NCBI RefSeq assembly: GCF_003054445.1 | Contig: NC_042506.1 | Coordinates: 875,501-939,500, forward strand | Reading direction: 5' to 3' | Origin: Pichia kudriavzevii | Taxonomy: Eukaryota > Ascomycota > Pichiomycetes > Pichiales > Pichiaceae | DNA: 64,000 nucleotides | Shown here: in pieces, positions 27,742 to 36,244 of the stretch | How positions within the stretch are numbered: position 1 is the first letter of the stretch | How the letters are laid out: every line of letters begins with the position of its first letter | The notes under the pieces: model-generated | The model's database searches: none | What the model was told of the DNA's origin: nothing | Seen by the model: the letters and a program-made list of their open reading frames with translations, nothing else | Program-made: the position numbers and the translations under genes

Positions 27742-29727
27742 ATGACACACCAGTTCACGCACACAACGTCGGAGAGAAGGGCATCAACGGCCATTGTGGG
27801 GTCTGTTGGGCGGCCCGGGTTATTTGTGCCACAGGATTTCATCAAGTACAACAAGGACCAGATTGGATCGGCACTAACAAGTTTGGAAGACGGGTTGGAT
27901 CCTGACGAATTGGAACAGGACGAACTGGAGGGGGGCTATCCGCTGTACGCCGACGAGGGGAACGACAGTACCAATGACAACGGCAATGACAACGGCAATG
28001 GTAATGATGACGACCCTAGTATGTCTTCTCGGTTACTGACCCCACATCGTCCCTGCCATTCCAACTCCTTCTCCAATGCAAATTCAAGGAGACAGTCCTT
28101 CCTCTTGTCTGAGGAGGCGGCGCTTTTGAAGGCAAACAGGATTCCCATAAGACGTTTGTCAACTGGTCTAGAAAACACGACCTCGTTATACAGCTCCACA
28201 AATAACAGTACAGGTGTTGCCGAGAGAAGCAATGCCGCTGAATATAACTACATCTCTCCCAACAACATTTGCACGGACCGTGTCTGTGATGTCGAAAACG
28301 ACGAGGCAATTGTAGAGTCATGGGATGCGGCCGTCAAGATGGGCAAATTAAAGACAACAGTGGCTATCGAACTGAAATCAATATCAAGATCGTCGATACC
28401 CTTGGTAATCACGTTTCTCTTACAGAACTCGCTTTCGGTTTGCTCGATTCTAGCAGTTGGTCATATCTCCTCAGAGGCATTGGCGGGAATCACTTTAGGA
28501 TCAATGACTTGCAATATAACGGCCATTGCAACAATAGCAGGCTTGGCATCATCTTTAGACACTTTTTTACCCCAAGCTTATGGGGCGAAAAAGTACCATT
28601 TGGTTGGAATTATCTTCCAGAGGTGTGTCGTGCTGATCTTCACAATCATGTCACTTGTATGTCTCTCGTGGTGGTTTTTCGCCGAACGTATATTGATCAA
28701 CTTCTTACCCGATCCGAAATCGGCCAATTATGCAACTCAGTATTTGAAGGTCAACTCGTTTGGTATTCCCGGGTATATATTGTTTGAAACAGGGAAACGA
28801 TTCTTACAATGTCAGGGTATCTTTGACGCTTCAACATACGTTTTGTTTGTTTGTGCTCCACTGAATGCACTCATGAATTATACCTTGGTCTGGGTCATGG
28901 GCTTGGGATTTATTGGCGCTCCCATTGCAGTCTCAATCACTTATACATTGATGGCCGTTGGCTTGTACTTATACACAACTAGAACCAGAAATCAAATCAA
29001 CCCCATGAAATGCTGGACGAAATTCGAAATTAGTAGAGTCTGCCGCAATTGGGGGGAATTGGTGAAATTGTCAATTCCAAATTTGATTATGATTGTATCC
29101 GAGTTTTTATCCTTTGAATTGATGACGCTCCTTTCCTCGTATTTGGGGACAAAACCTCTGGCAGCCCAGTCGATCTTGGCAACGATGGCATCCTTGACTT
29201 ATCAGATTCCATACGGAGTTTCAATTGGTGCAGGTACAAGAATCGCCAATTTCCTAGGAGCCCAACTGCCCGAGTCCGCCTTCATTGCTTGCAAATCCTC
29301 ATTTATATTCACATTGGTCATTGCAACCTTAAACTGCTCTATATTTCTCTTTGGCAAAGGATTCATTGCTTCAATCTTTACAAACGATGAAGAAGTTATA
29401 GAACTATCGAGTAGGGTGTTCCCCTGGTTGGCCTTTATGCAAATATTCGATGCGCTAAATTCCACCTCGGCTGGCTGTTTACGTGGTCAAGGGTTGCAGA
29501 GAATAGGAGGATACGTGAATCTCTTCAGCTACTATATAGTCGGGCTACCATTGGCTGCATTCTTTGCATTCTCTTGGCCTGCAGCCCATCCAATGGGATT
29601 GTCTGGCTTGTGGGCGGGCTCAACGGTGGCCCTCATCATCATTGGATGCGTGCAGAGCTATTGCGTGCTAAATGCCAATTTCGACCAACTAGTGGATGAC
29701 GCAATCAGAAGAAGTAATTCCTATTGA
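27742..29727 (+). CDS. ERC1: ERC1-type MATE family transporter
   Basis: This 661-residue membrane protein has a long soluble acidic/Ser-rich N-terminus (about 1-205) and then twelve predicted transmembrane helices of the MATE (multidrug and toxin extrusion) fold. Recognisable blocks are SSIPLVITFLLQNSLSVCS, GLASSLDTFLPQAYGAK and FLQCQGIFDASTYVLF. S. cerevisiae has two such proteins, Erc1 (YHR032W) and YDR338C; Erc1 confers ethionine resistance and raises S-adenosylmethionine storage, suggesting a vacuolar role. The extended N-terminus is usual in yeast members. The choice between the two paralogs is not certain. Its 3' end overlaps the convergent VMA22-like gene by 7 bp. Confidence 0.85.
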   Translation: MTHQFTHTTSERRASTAIVGSVGRPGLFVPQDFIKYNKDQIGSALTSLEDGLDPDELEQDELEGGYPLYADEGNDSTNDNGNDNGNGNDDDPSMSSRLLTPHRPCHSNSFSNANSRRQSFLLSEEAALLKANRIPIRRLSTGLENTTSLYSSTNNSTGVAERSNAAEYNYISPNNICTDRVCDVENDEAIVESWDAAVKMGKLKTTVAIELKSISRSSIPLVITFLLQNSLSVCSILAVGHISSEALAGITLGSMTCNITAIATIAGLASSLDTFLPQAYGAKKYHLVGIIFQRCVVLIFTIMSLVCLSWWFFAERILINFLPDPKSANYATQYLKVNSFGIPGYILFETGKRFLQCQGIFDASTYVLFVCAPLNALMNYTLVWVMGLGFIGAPIAVSITYTLMAVGLYLYTTRTRNQINPMKCWTKFEISRVCRNWGELVKLSIPNLIMIVSEFLSFELMTLLSSYLGTKPLAAQSILATMASLTYQIPYGVSIGAGTRIANFLGAQLPESAFIACKSSFIFTLVIATLNCSIFLFGKGFIASIFTNDEEVIELSSRVFPWLAFMQIFDALNSTSAGCLRGQGLQRIGGYVNLFSYYIVGLPLAAFFAFSWPAAHPMGLSGLWAGSTVALIIIGCVQSYCVLNANFDQLVDDAIRRSNSY

Positions 29728-30248
29728 TGGTTATCCACCTGACACTCCTCCAAGAGCCTCATCACCTTGTTTCTCAAATTGATGACGTTTATAATCTTTG
29801 TAACAGTAACCCTACTCTCTGCTTGGGCCACTTTCATGGACAACGAGTTGAATCCACCGTGAACTAGTTTTGCAGGATCCACTACTTTGGGGACATTGGC
29901 TTCCTCTTGTGTAGCTTCCACAACTCCTTTACTGAGTTTTCCATCCTTACGATTTCTCAGTTTGTCCCCATTTCTCTCCTGGCTCGTTGTTTCTAATGTC
30001 TTCTCCGCTACGAGCGTACTCTTGATATCCTGTCTGAGTGTGGACACTCCATTCTCATCAACGTCTATACGCACGCACGAGATGGCCAACCTTGGCGTCT
30101 CAGATAGTGTGAACCTAGCTTCATCCCGTTCGGTCAACCGCAACGATAACAGCCCTTTCATCACCACCGCCTCTGACTTCCTCTGACTCTTGATAAGCTC
30201 CTCATATGCAGACATATAAGCATCGTATGCAAGCGCTACCTCCTCCAT
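29721..30248 (-). CDS. VMA22: VMA22-like V-ATPase assembly factor
   Basis: This 175-residue soluble protein has an N-terminal helix (about 1-30), a KGLLSLRLTERDEARF block, a charged Lys/Glu-rich linker (about 85-120) and a C-terminal helical block (DPAKLVHGGFNSLSMKVAQA, then helices to the end). This is the layout of Vma22/CCDC115, which has a DPxxxFGxLxxxSLRxAQ-type motif before the last helix; here it is diverged. Vma22 works in the ER with Vma12 and Vma21 to assemble the V0 sector. S. cerevisiae VMA22 (YHR060W, 181 residues) is adjacent to GIC1 (YHR061C), and the next gene here is a GIC homolog, which strengthens a weak sequence call. Confidence 0.72.
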   Translation of the reverse strand: MEEVALAYDAYMSAYEELIKSQRKSEAVVMKGLLSLRLTERDEARFTLSETPRLAISCVRIDVDENGVSTLRQDIKSTLVAEKTLETTSQERNGDKLRNRKDGKLSKGVVEATQEEANVPKVVDPAKLVHGGFNSLSMKVAQAESRVTVTKIINVINLRNKVMRLLEECQVDNHQ

Positions 30249-30481
30249 GTGCTATTGCGAATACCTTGCCCTTGGGGACCGATGCCTCTAGAACAAAATT
30301 TACACATGTAGACACACACAAGGAAACAACTATACACTCTAAGAACGGACAGCATGAAAAAAAAAGGAAACTTCTCTGATCGCGTTTGCATACCACACAG
30401 TGGCTACTTTTATCAGCTTGATGAAAGACTTGATGGGGTATTATACAATGGAAAAGAATACATACAAAAGCGGAAAAACGT

Positions 30482-31837
30482 CTACAAATCTAGCTGGCGG
30501 AGGGAGTCAAGAGATGTATTGCAACTGCACCCTATTTGGAGGTCTTTGAAGAAATCGGACTCGGTTTCGTTGAATTGGAAGTCCGTGTCAATAATGGAGT
30601 CGGTATCGCCAAACGATACAGAATCTAAGAATGCCTTTGGGTCTTCCTCGAGCATATTTGAGACTGCCAACGAGTTGCGTGTGTTGAGTGTCTCTATAAA
30701 CTTGCGGATCTCAAACTGGGTCTTGTCCAATAGTTTGGCCAAGTACTCTCTCTCTGACGGATCCTGCTCTACTTTCATCATCATCATTATGGAATTCCGA
30801 CAGTTTTTCGTCCTTGTAAACTCCTTGAGCTGTTTTCGAAAGGTAAACTCTGCAACCACAGCCTCCACTGGAGACGACAACTCAAGTTTCTCTAGCTTGA
30901 CCGTATCCTCGTCTCCCTCTGTGTCCGAATCTTGATATATATCTAGATCCAGATCTAAATCTAAAGCTAAATTTGAGTTTGAGTTTGCATTTGAAGGTGA
31001 CTTTGAGAATTTGTCAACACAGTTGTGTTTTCGCACCAGGGACTTGAACCTCTCAATTGGATCAATCGATATTGGAGGCAGCGGTGCCCTCCTAGCAGGT
31101 GCTGGAGGCGACTCTGCCTCCTCGTATATGGGAGGAGACGTGAAGAGCACTGCAGTGGGGGTGTGTTCATCTGGGCTAAAAGTATCTGTTGATTTATTGA
31201 GCAAAAGAAGAGGTCTGCTTTTGGTGTCTTCTATAGCTGGAGAAGGGGGGATCGATGCAGAGGATTCTGAGGCCAAACTCATCCTAAAACTAGTGGAGGA
31301 TGTGCTAGTGTAGATGCTGGTAGTTGGCAGTGTGGAGACGGAATTGTGCCTCGAATGATTCTGAAGCATGGTATTTATAGAATGATCTGACCTTGAAGGC
31401 GGTATGGTTGGCATGTGTCGACTGACGCTTCTGGTGGGAGGCGGTGCAGGGTTGGTTCTTCCAAAGGAGGTGGCCCTAATGAGAGGTAAATCTCCCTGCT
31501 GGCCATGGGAGACCAGAGGAGTATGGGAGACATTGGGTTTCTCTGCACCAGTTCCCGTGTCTTGCAGTTGTGTGTGTTGTATTTGACCTACGTCGTTGGA
31601 GAGCGACATGTCGTCGATGCGATTGTGGTTGTAGTTGGTAGCATCAATATGTGCCACATGGTTGAAGGCGATTGGCGCCGAAATCGTCTTGGTGGTAATG
31701 CCACCATGAGAGGGGGATATATTTGAGGAATCAAACTGCCTGATGAATCTCGACAACTTGGACTCTTGTCTCTTGGCCAATCTCCCGCTGGCCATTCTGT
31801 TGTTATTTTCCAACCACAACGATTCTCCACTGTTCAT
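30482..31837 (-). CDS. GIC1: GIC1/GIC2-like CRIB-domain Cdc42 effector
   Basis: This 451-residue protein has a short basic stretch (RLAKRQESKLSR, about 19-30) and a CRIB motif ISAPIAFNHVAHIDAT at 52-67, matching the ISxPxxFxHxxH consensus for GTP-Cdc42 binding. The rest is Ser/Pro-rich and disordered, with an Asp-repeat (DLDLDLDIYQDSD) near 295-310 and a short acidic C-terminus. Gic proteins bind Cdc42 and phosphoinositides and organise polarity at bud emergence. It is longer than S. cerevisiae Gic1 (314) and Gic2 (383). Linkage to VMA22 matches the S. cerevisiae chromosome VIII order. G1 control is suggested by MCB/SCB-like sites about 340-400 bp upstream. Confidence 0.85.
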   Translation of the reverse strand: MNSGESLWLENNNRMASGRLAKRQESKLSRFIRQFDSSNISPSHGGITTKTISAPIAFNHVAHIDATNYNHNRIDDMSLSNDVGQIQHTQLQDTGTGAEKPNVSHTPLVSHGQQGDLPLIRATSFGRTNPAPPPTRSVSRHMPTIPPSRSDHSINTMLQNHSRHNSVSTLPTTSIYTSTSSTSFRMSLASESSASIPPSPAIEDTKSRPLLLLNKSTDTFSPDEHTPTAVLFTSPPIYEEAESPPAPARRAPLPPISIDPIERFKSLVRKHNCVDKFSKSPSNANSNSNLALDLDLDLDIYQDSDTEGDEDTVKLEKLELSSPVEAVVAEFTFRKQLKEFTRTKNCRNSIMMMMKVEQDPSEREYLAKLLDKTQFEIRKFIETLNTRNSLAVSNMLEEDPKAFLDSVSFGDTDSIIDTDFQFNETESDFFKDLQIGCSCNTSLDSLRQLDL

Positions 31838-32177
31838 GTCGATACTTTCTTTTTCTCGTCAACAAACCCTATAATTAGCAAAGATAAACCTGACTGTCGA
31901 GTGTAGTAATAATAATAGAAGTACCCGTACCAATACCAATATCTTGGAAAATGAAAATAAAAGCAATAGTACTATTGGTGAAATAGATCAACAAGGAAAA
32001 AGAAGAAACTCCAACTTCAACACTAGTACTTGCATTAGTGCAACCAGCAAATCAGACCATCTTATTAGGTCTTGATGCTTTGTCCTAAAAGACGTGCCGC
32101 AAGCTGCAAAGGGGGGAATTTAACGGCCGGAATTACAGCAATGTGCATTTCTTGGGCACATTATACCTAATGAAGAG

Positions 32178-32233
32178 ACGCGCTTGGACGGCTGATTTGT
32201 GCATTTTTTTCGCGTGTTCATTGTTGTGACGCG
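32178..32233. promoter_or_regulatory. MCB/SCB-like cluster before the GIC gene
   Basis: Within 56 bp there are ACGCG at 32178-32182, TTTTCGCG (reverse of the SCB core CGCGAAAA) at 32207-32214 overlapping CGCGT at 32211-32215, and ACGCG at 32229-32233. The cluster is 340-400 bp upstream of the GIC start. In S. cerevisiae GIC1 and GIC2 are expressed in G1 and are SBF/MBF targets. Confidence 0.5.
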
Positions 32234-32370
32234 AGGGAGCATTTATGACCTCAATATGGCAATGTTGTGTCCCAAAGCGGAAATGTAATTGGATACTGCA
32301 TGGGGAGAGAGACATGAATTTGCAACGATAAAACAGTGAAACAACAAAGGGGTGAAGGGGTGAAACAATG

Positions 32371-32412
32371 GAATAATTGGAGTAATTGGAGTAATTGGAG
32401 TAATGGAGTATT
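32371..32412. repeat. 9-bp tandem repeat AATTGGAGT
   Basis: Three exact copies of AATTGGAGT lie at 32375-32401, followed by a shortened copy. The array is non-coding and lies upstream of the GIC gene, on the side facing PIB1. Confidence 0.8.
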
Positions 32413-32527
32413 TGCTCAACGGAGTGTCCTGTGGCTGGTTCAGGTGAAGGACAAGAAAGGGTTTTGGTGTCCCCTACCCCGTGCCCCTCTTGACTCAATG
32501 AGTAACGTCTCTGTTAGTCTTTGTTCG

Positions 32528-32622
32528 TCTCTGTCTATTCGTTACTTCTCTGTCTATTCGTTACTTCTCTGCCCATTCGTTACTTCTCTGTCTATTCGTT
32601 ACTTCTCTGTCCATTCGTTACG
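32528..32622. repeat. 19-bp minisatellite in PIB1 3' UTR
   Basis: There are five head-to-tail copies of TCTCTGTCTATTCGTTACT starting at 32528, 32547, 32566, 32585 and 32604. Copies differ at one to three positions. The array ends 9 bp beyond the PIB1 stop codon, so it should be transcribed in the PIB1 3' UTR. The 19-bp period excludes a coding repeat. Confidence 0.9.
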
Positions 32623-32631
32623 TTCCTAAGG

Positions 32632-33744
32632 TCACTCGACAGTGAGCGAATGAATGGGACACTCACAGTAGCCCTTCTTGCGGGTCCAGTCGGTGATGCA
32701 GTCGTAGTGGAAACAGCAGAGACACTCGAGACGGGCAACCTTGTCGCCCGGATGGAACTCGTCAAGACAAATGACACACTCGTTGTCCTCGTTGACGGAG
32801 ACCATCGCAAAGTCTGCGTCCTTGGGGATGTACGAGATAAGCATCCTGTTGACATGTCGTTTCAGAGCTCCCTCGTGGTGCTGTGGTGACCCAAACTCCT
32901 GTTCTTGTATGCAAAGTCTCACATGTTCCTCACGCTGGGCTTCCTCTTGATCCTTCAGACACTCTCCACAGATCGGACATCTGTCTCGGTCGTTGATGTC
33001 TTCGACAGAGTCACTTCTCTCAATCGTGTCTTCGCAGGGTATGACTGTCTTCACTATACTCGAACACTCCTGCGTTTGTGTATCATCATAAGAGACCCTC
33101 TCTGGTGGACTGAGCTCTCGGTTCGTGTTGCCCTCAGTACGCATGTAGCTCCCATCGTTCCGTATAATACTGACCCCCCTTCCATCGCCATCACTATCAC
33201 CGTCACCGTCACCGTCACCGTCGTTGTAGTTATCGTTGTAGTTTTCATTTATACTGTCATTCCCAGCTTCTGTCAAACCTAGCGCCTCCTTCAACATCTT
33301 GATCTCTTTAAAACACACATTGCACGTTCTGAACTCAACGTGCCGTAACGCCCACGTGACCCGTTGGTTGCCCCCATCTTCCTCGGGCTCAACGACAGTG
33401 CTACCTGGTATATAAGTACAGTAGTTCCCACAACATGCACTGCAATAGATTCTCCCACATTTCCGACAGTGGTGCTTGCGATTAAAAAAGTTGAACTTCA
33501 GCTTACACGTTGGACACTGCGTCACTTGGGAATCGTCCTCCCATATGGCCGTTACAACATCGCCGGCTTCATCCACTGGAGAAGACCAATGGCTCGCCCC
33601 CGTGATGGCGTCATCCAAATTCTGGTACCCTGGCTCCGACACTGCACCAGAGACCAATCCGTTCATGGACGATTCTGAGCGTGGTGGATCTCCATGGTTT
33701 CCGACGTAGGGTGTCGACTCAGTGGCAACTGCATTGGACATCAC
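32632..33744 (-). CDS. PIB1: PIB1, FYVE-RING E3 ubiquitin ligase
   Basis: This 370-residue protein has a FYVE zinc finger (about 68-150) with the PI3P-binding core NRKHHCRKCGRIYCSACC, and a C-terminal RING (about 320-366, CVICLDEFHPGD...CPIH). Pib1 is an endosomal/vacuolar-membrane E3 ligase that binds phosphatidylinositol 3-phosphate and helps sort ubiquitinated cargo. Between the domains lies an acidic Asp/Gly repeat (about 170-190) and a further Cys/His cluster (RCPICGECL...EEHVRLC, about 252-278) that looks like a C2HC or UBZ-type finger. S. cerevisiae Pib1 has 286 residues, so this protein is longer in the middle. Confidence 0.92.
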   Translation of the reverse strand: MMSNAVATESTPYVGNHGDPPRSESSMNGLVSGAVSEPGYQNLDDAITGASHWSSPVDEAGDVVTAIWEDDSQVTQCPTCKLKFNFFNRKHHCRKCGRIYCSACCGNYCTYIPGSTVVEPEEDGGNQRVTWALRHVEFRTCNVCFKEIKMLKEALGLTEAGNDSINENYNDNYNDGDGDGDGDSDGDGRGVSIIRNDGSYMRTEGNTNRELSPPERVSYDDTQTQECSSIVKTVIPCEDTIERSDSVEDINDRDRCPICGECLKDQEEAQREEHVRLCIQEQEFGSPQHHEGALKRHVNRMLISYIPKDADFAMVSVNEDNECVICLDEFHPGDKVARLECLCCFHYDCITDWTRKKGYCECPIHSLTVE

Positions 33745-34207
33745 TTTAAGTTTGGCTTGTAATCAAGTGGATTGGAATTGCGCTGTATTTGAGAGAAAAC
33801 AAAAAAAAACAAACTTTGTCTGTCGTTCTATATATATATATGTATCTATATATAGATATACCAATCTGTGTGATGGTGTTGTTGTATGTGGCACGTCCTA
33901 GACAAGGAAAACTGGCGTGGTTTACCCTTCCTGCAGAGACAAAAGGAACAAAGATCACATCTTTACGTCAAAAATATCCAATTGAGGAAACATCAGATAA
34001 GAGTTTTTTTTTTTTAAGCTAAACATGGTGCGAGCAAAAGGAAAAGCAACGAAGGACAAGGGAAAAAAAAAGAGAAAGAGTAAAAGCAAGGATTCATTTA
34101 CAGAATTACGGATCAATCTGCTGCCCTTTTGTTGAGTGGTCGTTTTTCTAAATTTACGTGTACTTAGGTGGTGGTTTCTATATCCATATATATGTTGCTT
34201 GTACACG
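33745..34207. other. Intergenic PIB1-MCH1, TA-rich
   Basis: These 463 bp include a TA-alternating stretch at 33829-33860 capable of hairpins and a T-run near 34005-34015. The adjoining open frames look spurious. I see no gene. Confidence 0.4.
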
Positions 34208-35737
34208 TCAAAAAAAGGCGCTGGCACGGGCTATGTATCTGTTTCTGACAGAGAAGACAATTCCACCAAACGTCAGTAAAGCAAGGCCGCTACTGAAGAA
34301 GGTCATCGTAGAGCAGATCATCATCTTCTCTTGGAGACCTCTGACGCAGTTTTCCTGAAAATCGAAGGAGTAGAGGAAGTTAAGGATCATATTTCCGAAA
34401 AAGCTGGACCCGGAACACACACCCCACGTAGTTCCAAGGATTTCAATACCGTAAATACTTGCTAGAATTGCTGGGAATAAGGTGAAGACTGTTGAATTAA
34501 GAATGGAATTCGATACAACCACAAGGGGGAAGTTGAGAGATGCAATGGGAGAGCTTGACAAATAAATGTGCGATGCTCCACATGACATCACACACAGTGT
34601 AAAAATGGTCAATCTGGAGATTTTGAACCTTGAGCAAACGTAGTCTGTTGACAACATAATGATAAACCTAGTAAGCGTGGATGCTATTGACATGGTCTCC
34701 AAGCTCGAATCTAGTTTGCCTGGTGCATCCAGGTTGTTCAATATGGCATTCAGGTTGGCAATAAAGAATTCTGTTGATCCAATAGCTACAAGACAGCAGA
34801 GTAAGAGTGGATACATCATGAAATCCTTGGCAAATTTGTTCACCTTCACCTGGTATGGTGTATCATTCTCCGCTAAGGAGAGGTATCCCGATGAAATCAT
34901 TGACATCCCTGTGTCTAAATTAGCAATGCCTTCCTCATCAACGTACCATGGCATTGGTGATCCAATGATCGATGGTCCTGGTGAGTGCAGCACTGTGGCG
35001 GCGCCTGTCAATAGTGGGGAAGTATTAAAACTCTCGAAATCGTCAATATCTGCCTCTGGAGATTCCTCCGTAACGGTTTGGTACTTGTTTGCCAAATCTG
35101 TCAATAAGGATCCAACAAGAGACAATATCGTGGACGACGTCAATAGAATCATAAAGAAATTGAGCAAGTTCATAAAGTTAGTCTCGTACTCTTGCAACGA
35201 GGTATAGTTGGGACTATAGAAGATCGTTATTATTTGGATCTGTATGTAGGAAGATATTGAAATCATCAAATTCGGAGTGCTTATTGCGAGTGTTCTGTAG
35301 TATCTGCCCAAACTCCTTGCCGAATTCAATAGACAAGAAAATAAAAAGGAGACGTGAGAACAGCCCAGAATGAAAAAGCAGAGATATGTGTAATACTCGT
35401 GGAGGTTGTGTTTTATGATATACTTCAACAGAGTGAATGAAAATGTGTAACCGGAAAATGAGAAAAGTGGTAGGATCCAAATCCCTTTAGCATCTGCAAT
35501 GAACCCACTTAGGGGAGTGGAAATGTTCAATCCTAAAACATGGATGACGATGATCTTGTTTATTGTGGATTGTGGGTAGTCTAAGAGCTTTTGGAGCGGA
35601 TCTGCAAAGATAGAAAACAAGGTTAAGATCCCCAGTGACAGACATCCAAGTATCGAGAGCACAAAGGCAATCAGATAAACCCTGAATTCTCCGTGTCTAT
35701 CATAGATCCCCCTGATTTTTTTCTCCAGAAACGACAT
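34208..35737 (-). CDS. MCH1: MCH1-like major facilitator transporter
   Basis: This 509-residue polytopic protein has about twelve transmembrane helices, with a soluble loop (~225-290) between the halves. The first helices (LIAFVLSILGCLSLGILTLF, SIFADPLQKLLDYPQSTINK) and STPLSGFIADAKG follow the nodulin-like/Mch1 branch of the MFS. The C-terminal half has TTWGVCSGSSFFGNMILNF. S. cerevisiae Mch1 (YDL054C, 486 residues) is a vacuolar-membrane monocarboxylate-transporter homolog without shown monocarboxylate transport, so the substrate is unknown. YDL054C is on the same S. cerevisiae chromosome arm as the AHK1-VAM6 block, a weak positional support. Confidence 0.8.
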   Translation of the reverse strand: MSFLEKKIRGIYDRHGEFRVYLIAFVLSILGCLSLGILTLFSIFADPLQKLLDYPQSTINKIIVIHVLGLNISTPLSGFIADAKGIWILPLFSFSGYTFSFTLLKYIIKHNLHEYYTYLCFFILGCSHVSFLFSCLLNSARSLGRYYRTLAISTPNLMISISSYIQIQIITIFYSPNYTSLQEYETNFMNLLNFFMILLTSSTILSLVGSLLTDLANKYQTVTEESPEADIDDFESFNTSPLLTGAATVLHSPGPSIIGSPMPWYVDEEGIANLDTGMSMISSGYLSLAENDTPYQVKVNKFAKDFMMYPLLLCCLVAIGSTEFFIANLNAILNNLDAPGKLDSSLETMSIASTLTRFIIMLSTDYVCSRFKISRLTIFTLCVMSCGASHIYLSSSPIASLNFPLVVVSNSILNSTVFTLFPAILASIYGIEILGTTWGVCSGSSFFGNMILNFLYSFDFQENCVRGLQEKMMICSTMTFFSSGLALLTFGGIVFSVRNRYIARASAFF

Positions 35738-36244
35738 TCAATATTAAGAGAACCTCTCTTATTTATCAGATGGTTGTGTGTTGAACTCACCAAACTAAAA
35801 AAAGACGGAAAAGGTAAGGTTTTAATTGAGCTAATTATGGGTACAAATGAAACCTCTATTTGTGACTCTCGAAAAATGAGAGACAGACAACAAGCTGATA
35901 AATGGGATTAGTAGGGGGACTAGATACGTATCACTCGGGCGTCCGTCTTTGTGGGTGTGTCTCTATGTCTCCTATCCCTACTCTCTGTTTACTTCTATAT
36001 GGACTTGTCCATCATCCTTATCAACACCGGCATTCCGAATCGGGGTGGTGCTTTTTTCTCTCCCCAAAGGAGAATGTGGCTAGTGAAGGCAGTTTCGAGG
36101 CTTGTTGGCGGTGTCGTTTCTTTTTCTATCATTTTGACTAAAGACGCGTTAGTAAAGGCTTGAAGGTCAAGAGTAATGTGGCAACAACAAGAAGGTTTTT
36201 TTTCTCTTCTGGTAACAACAAGCAACATAGTGAAGCTCTTCTAG
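35738..36244. promoter_or_regulatory. Divergent MCH1/RAD7 promoter with MCB site
   Basis: This 507-bp region has a perfect ACGCGT MCB at 36144-36149, 96 bp before the RAD7 ATG. Short open frames on both strands are not convincing. Confidence 0.5.

Larger units (their letters stand above)
31838..32631. promoter_or_regulatory. GIC promoter / PIB1 3' region
   Basis: These 794 bp separate two minus-strand genes. The half nearer the GIC gene holds the MCB/SCB-like cluster. The half nearer PIB1 holds two tandem repeats. Open frames in this stretch are produced by the repeats and judged non-coding. Confidence 0.5.

Noticed and set aside
27293-27854. Three overlapping minus-strand frames in the PRS1/ERC1 promoter
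   Set aside because: They are Lys/Phe/Ser low-complexity products of A/T homopolymers and overlap one another and ERC1.
30354-33709. Long + strand frames across the GIC and PIB1 region
   Set aside because: They are antisense shadows of the CRIB and FYVE-RING genes, or come from tandem repeats at 32371-32622.
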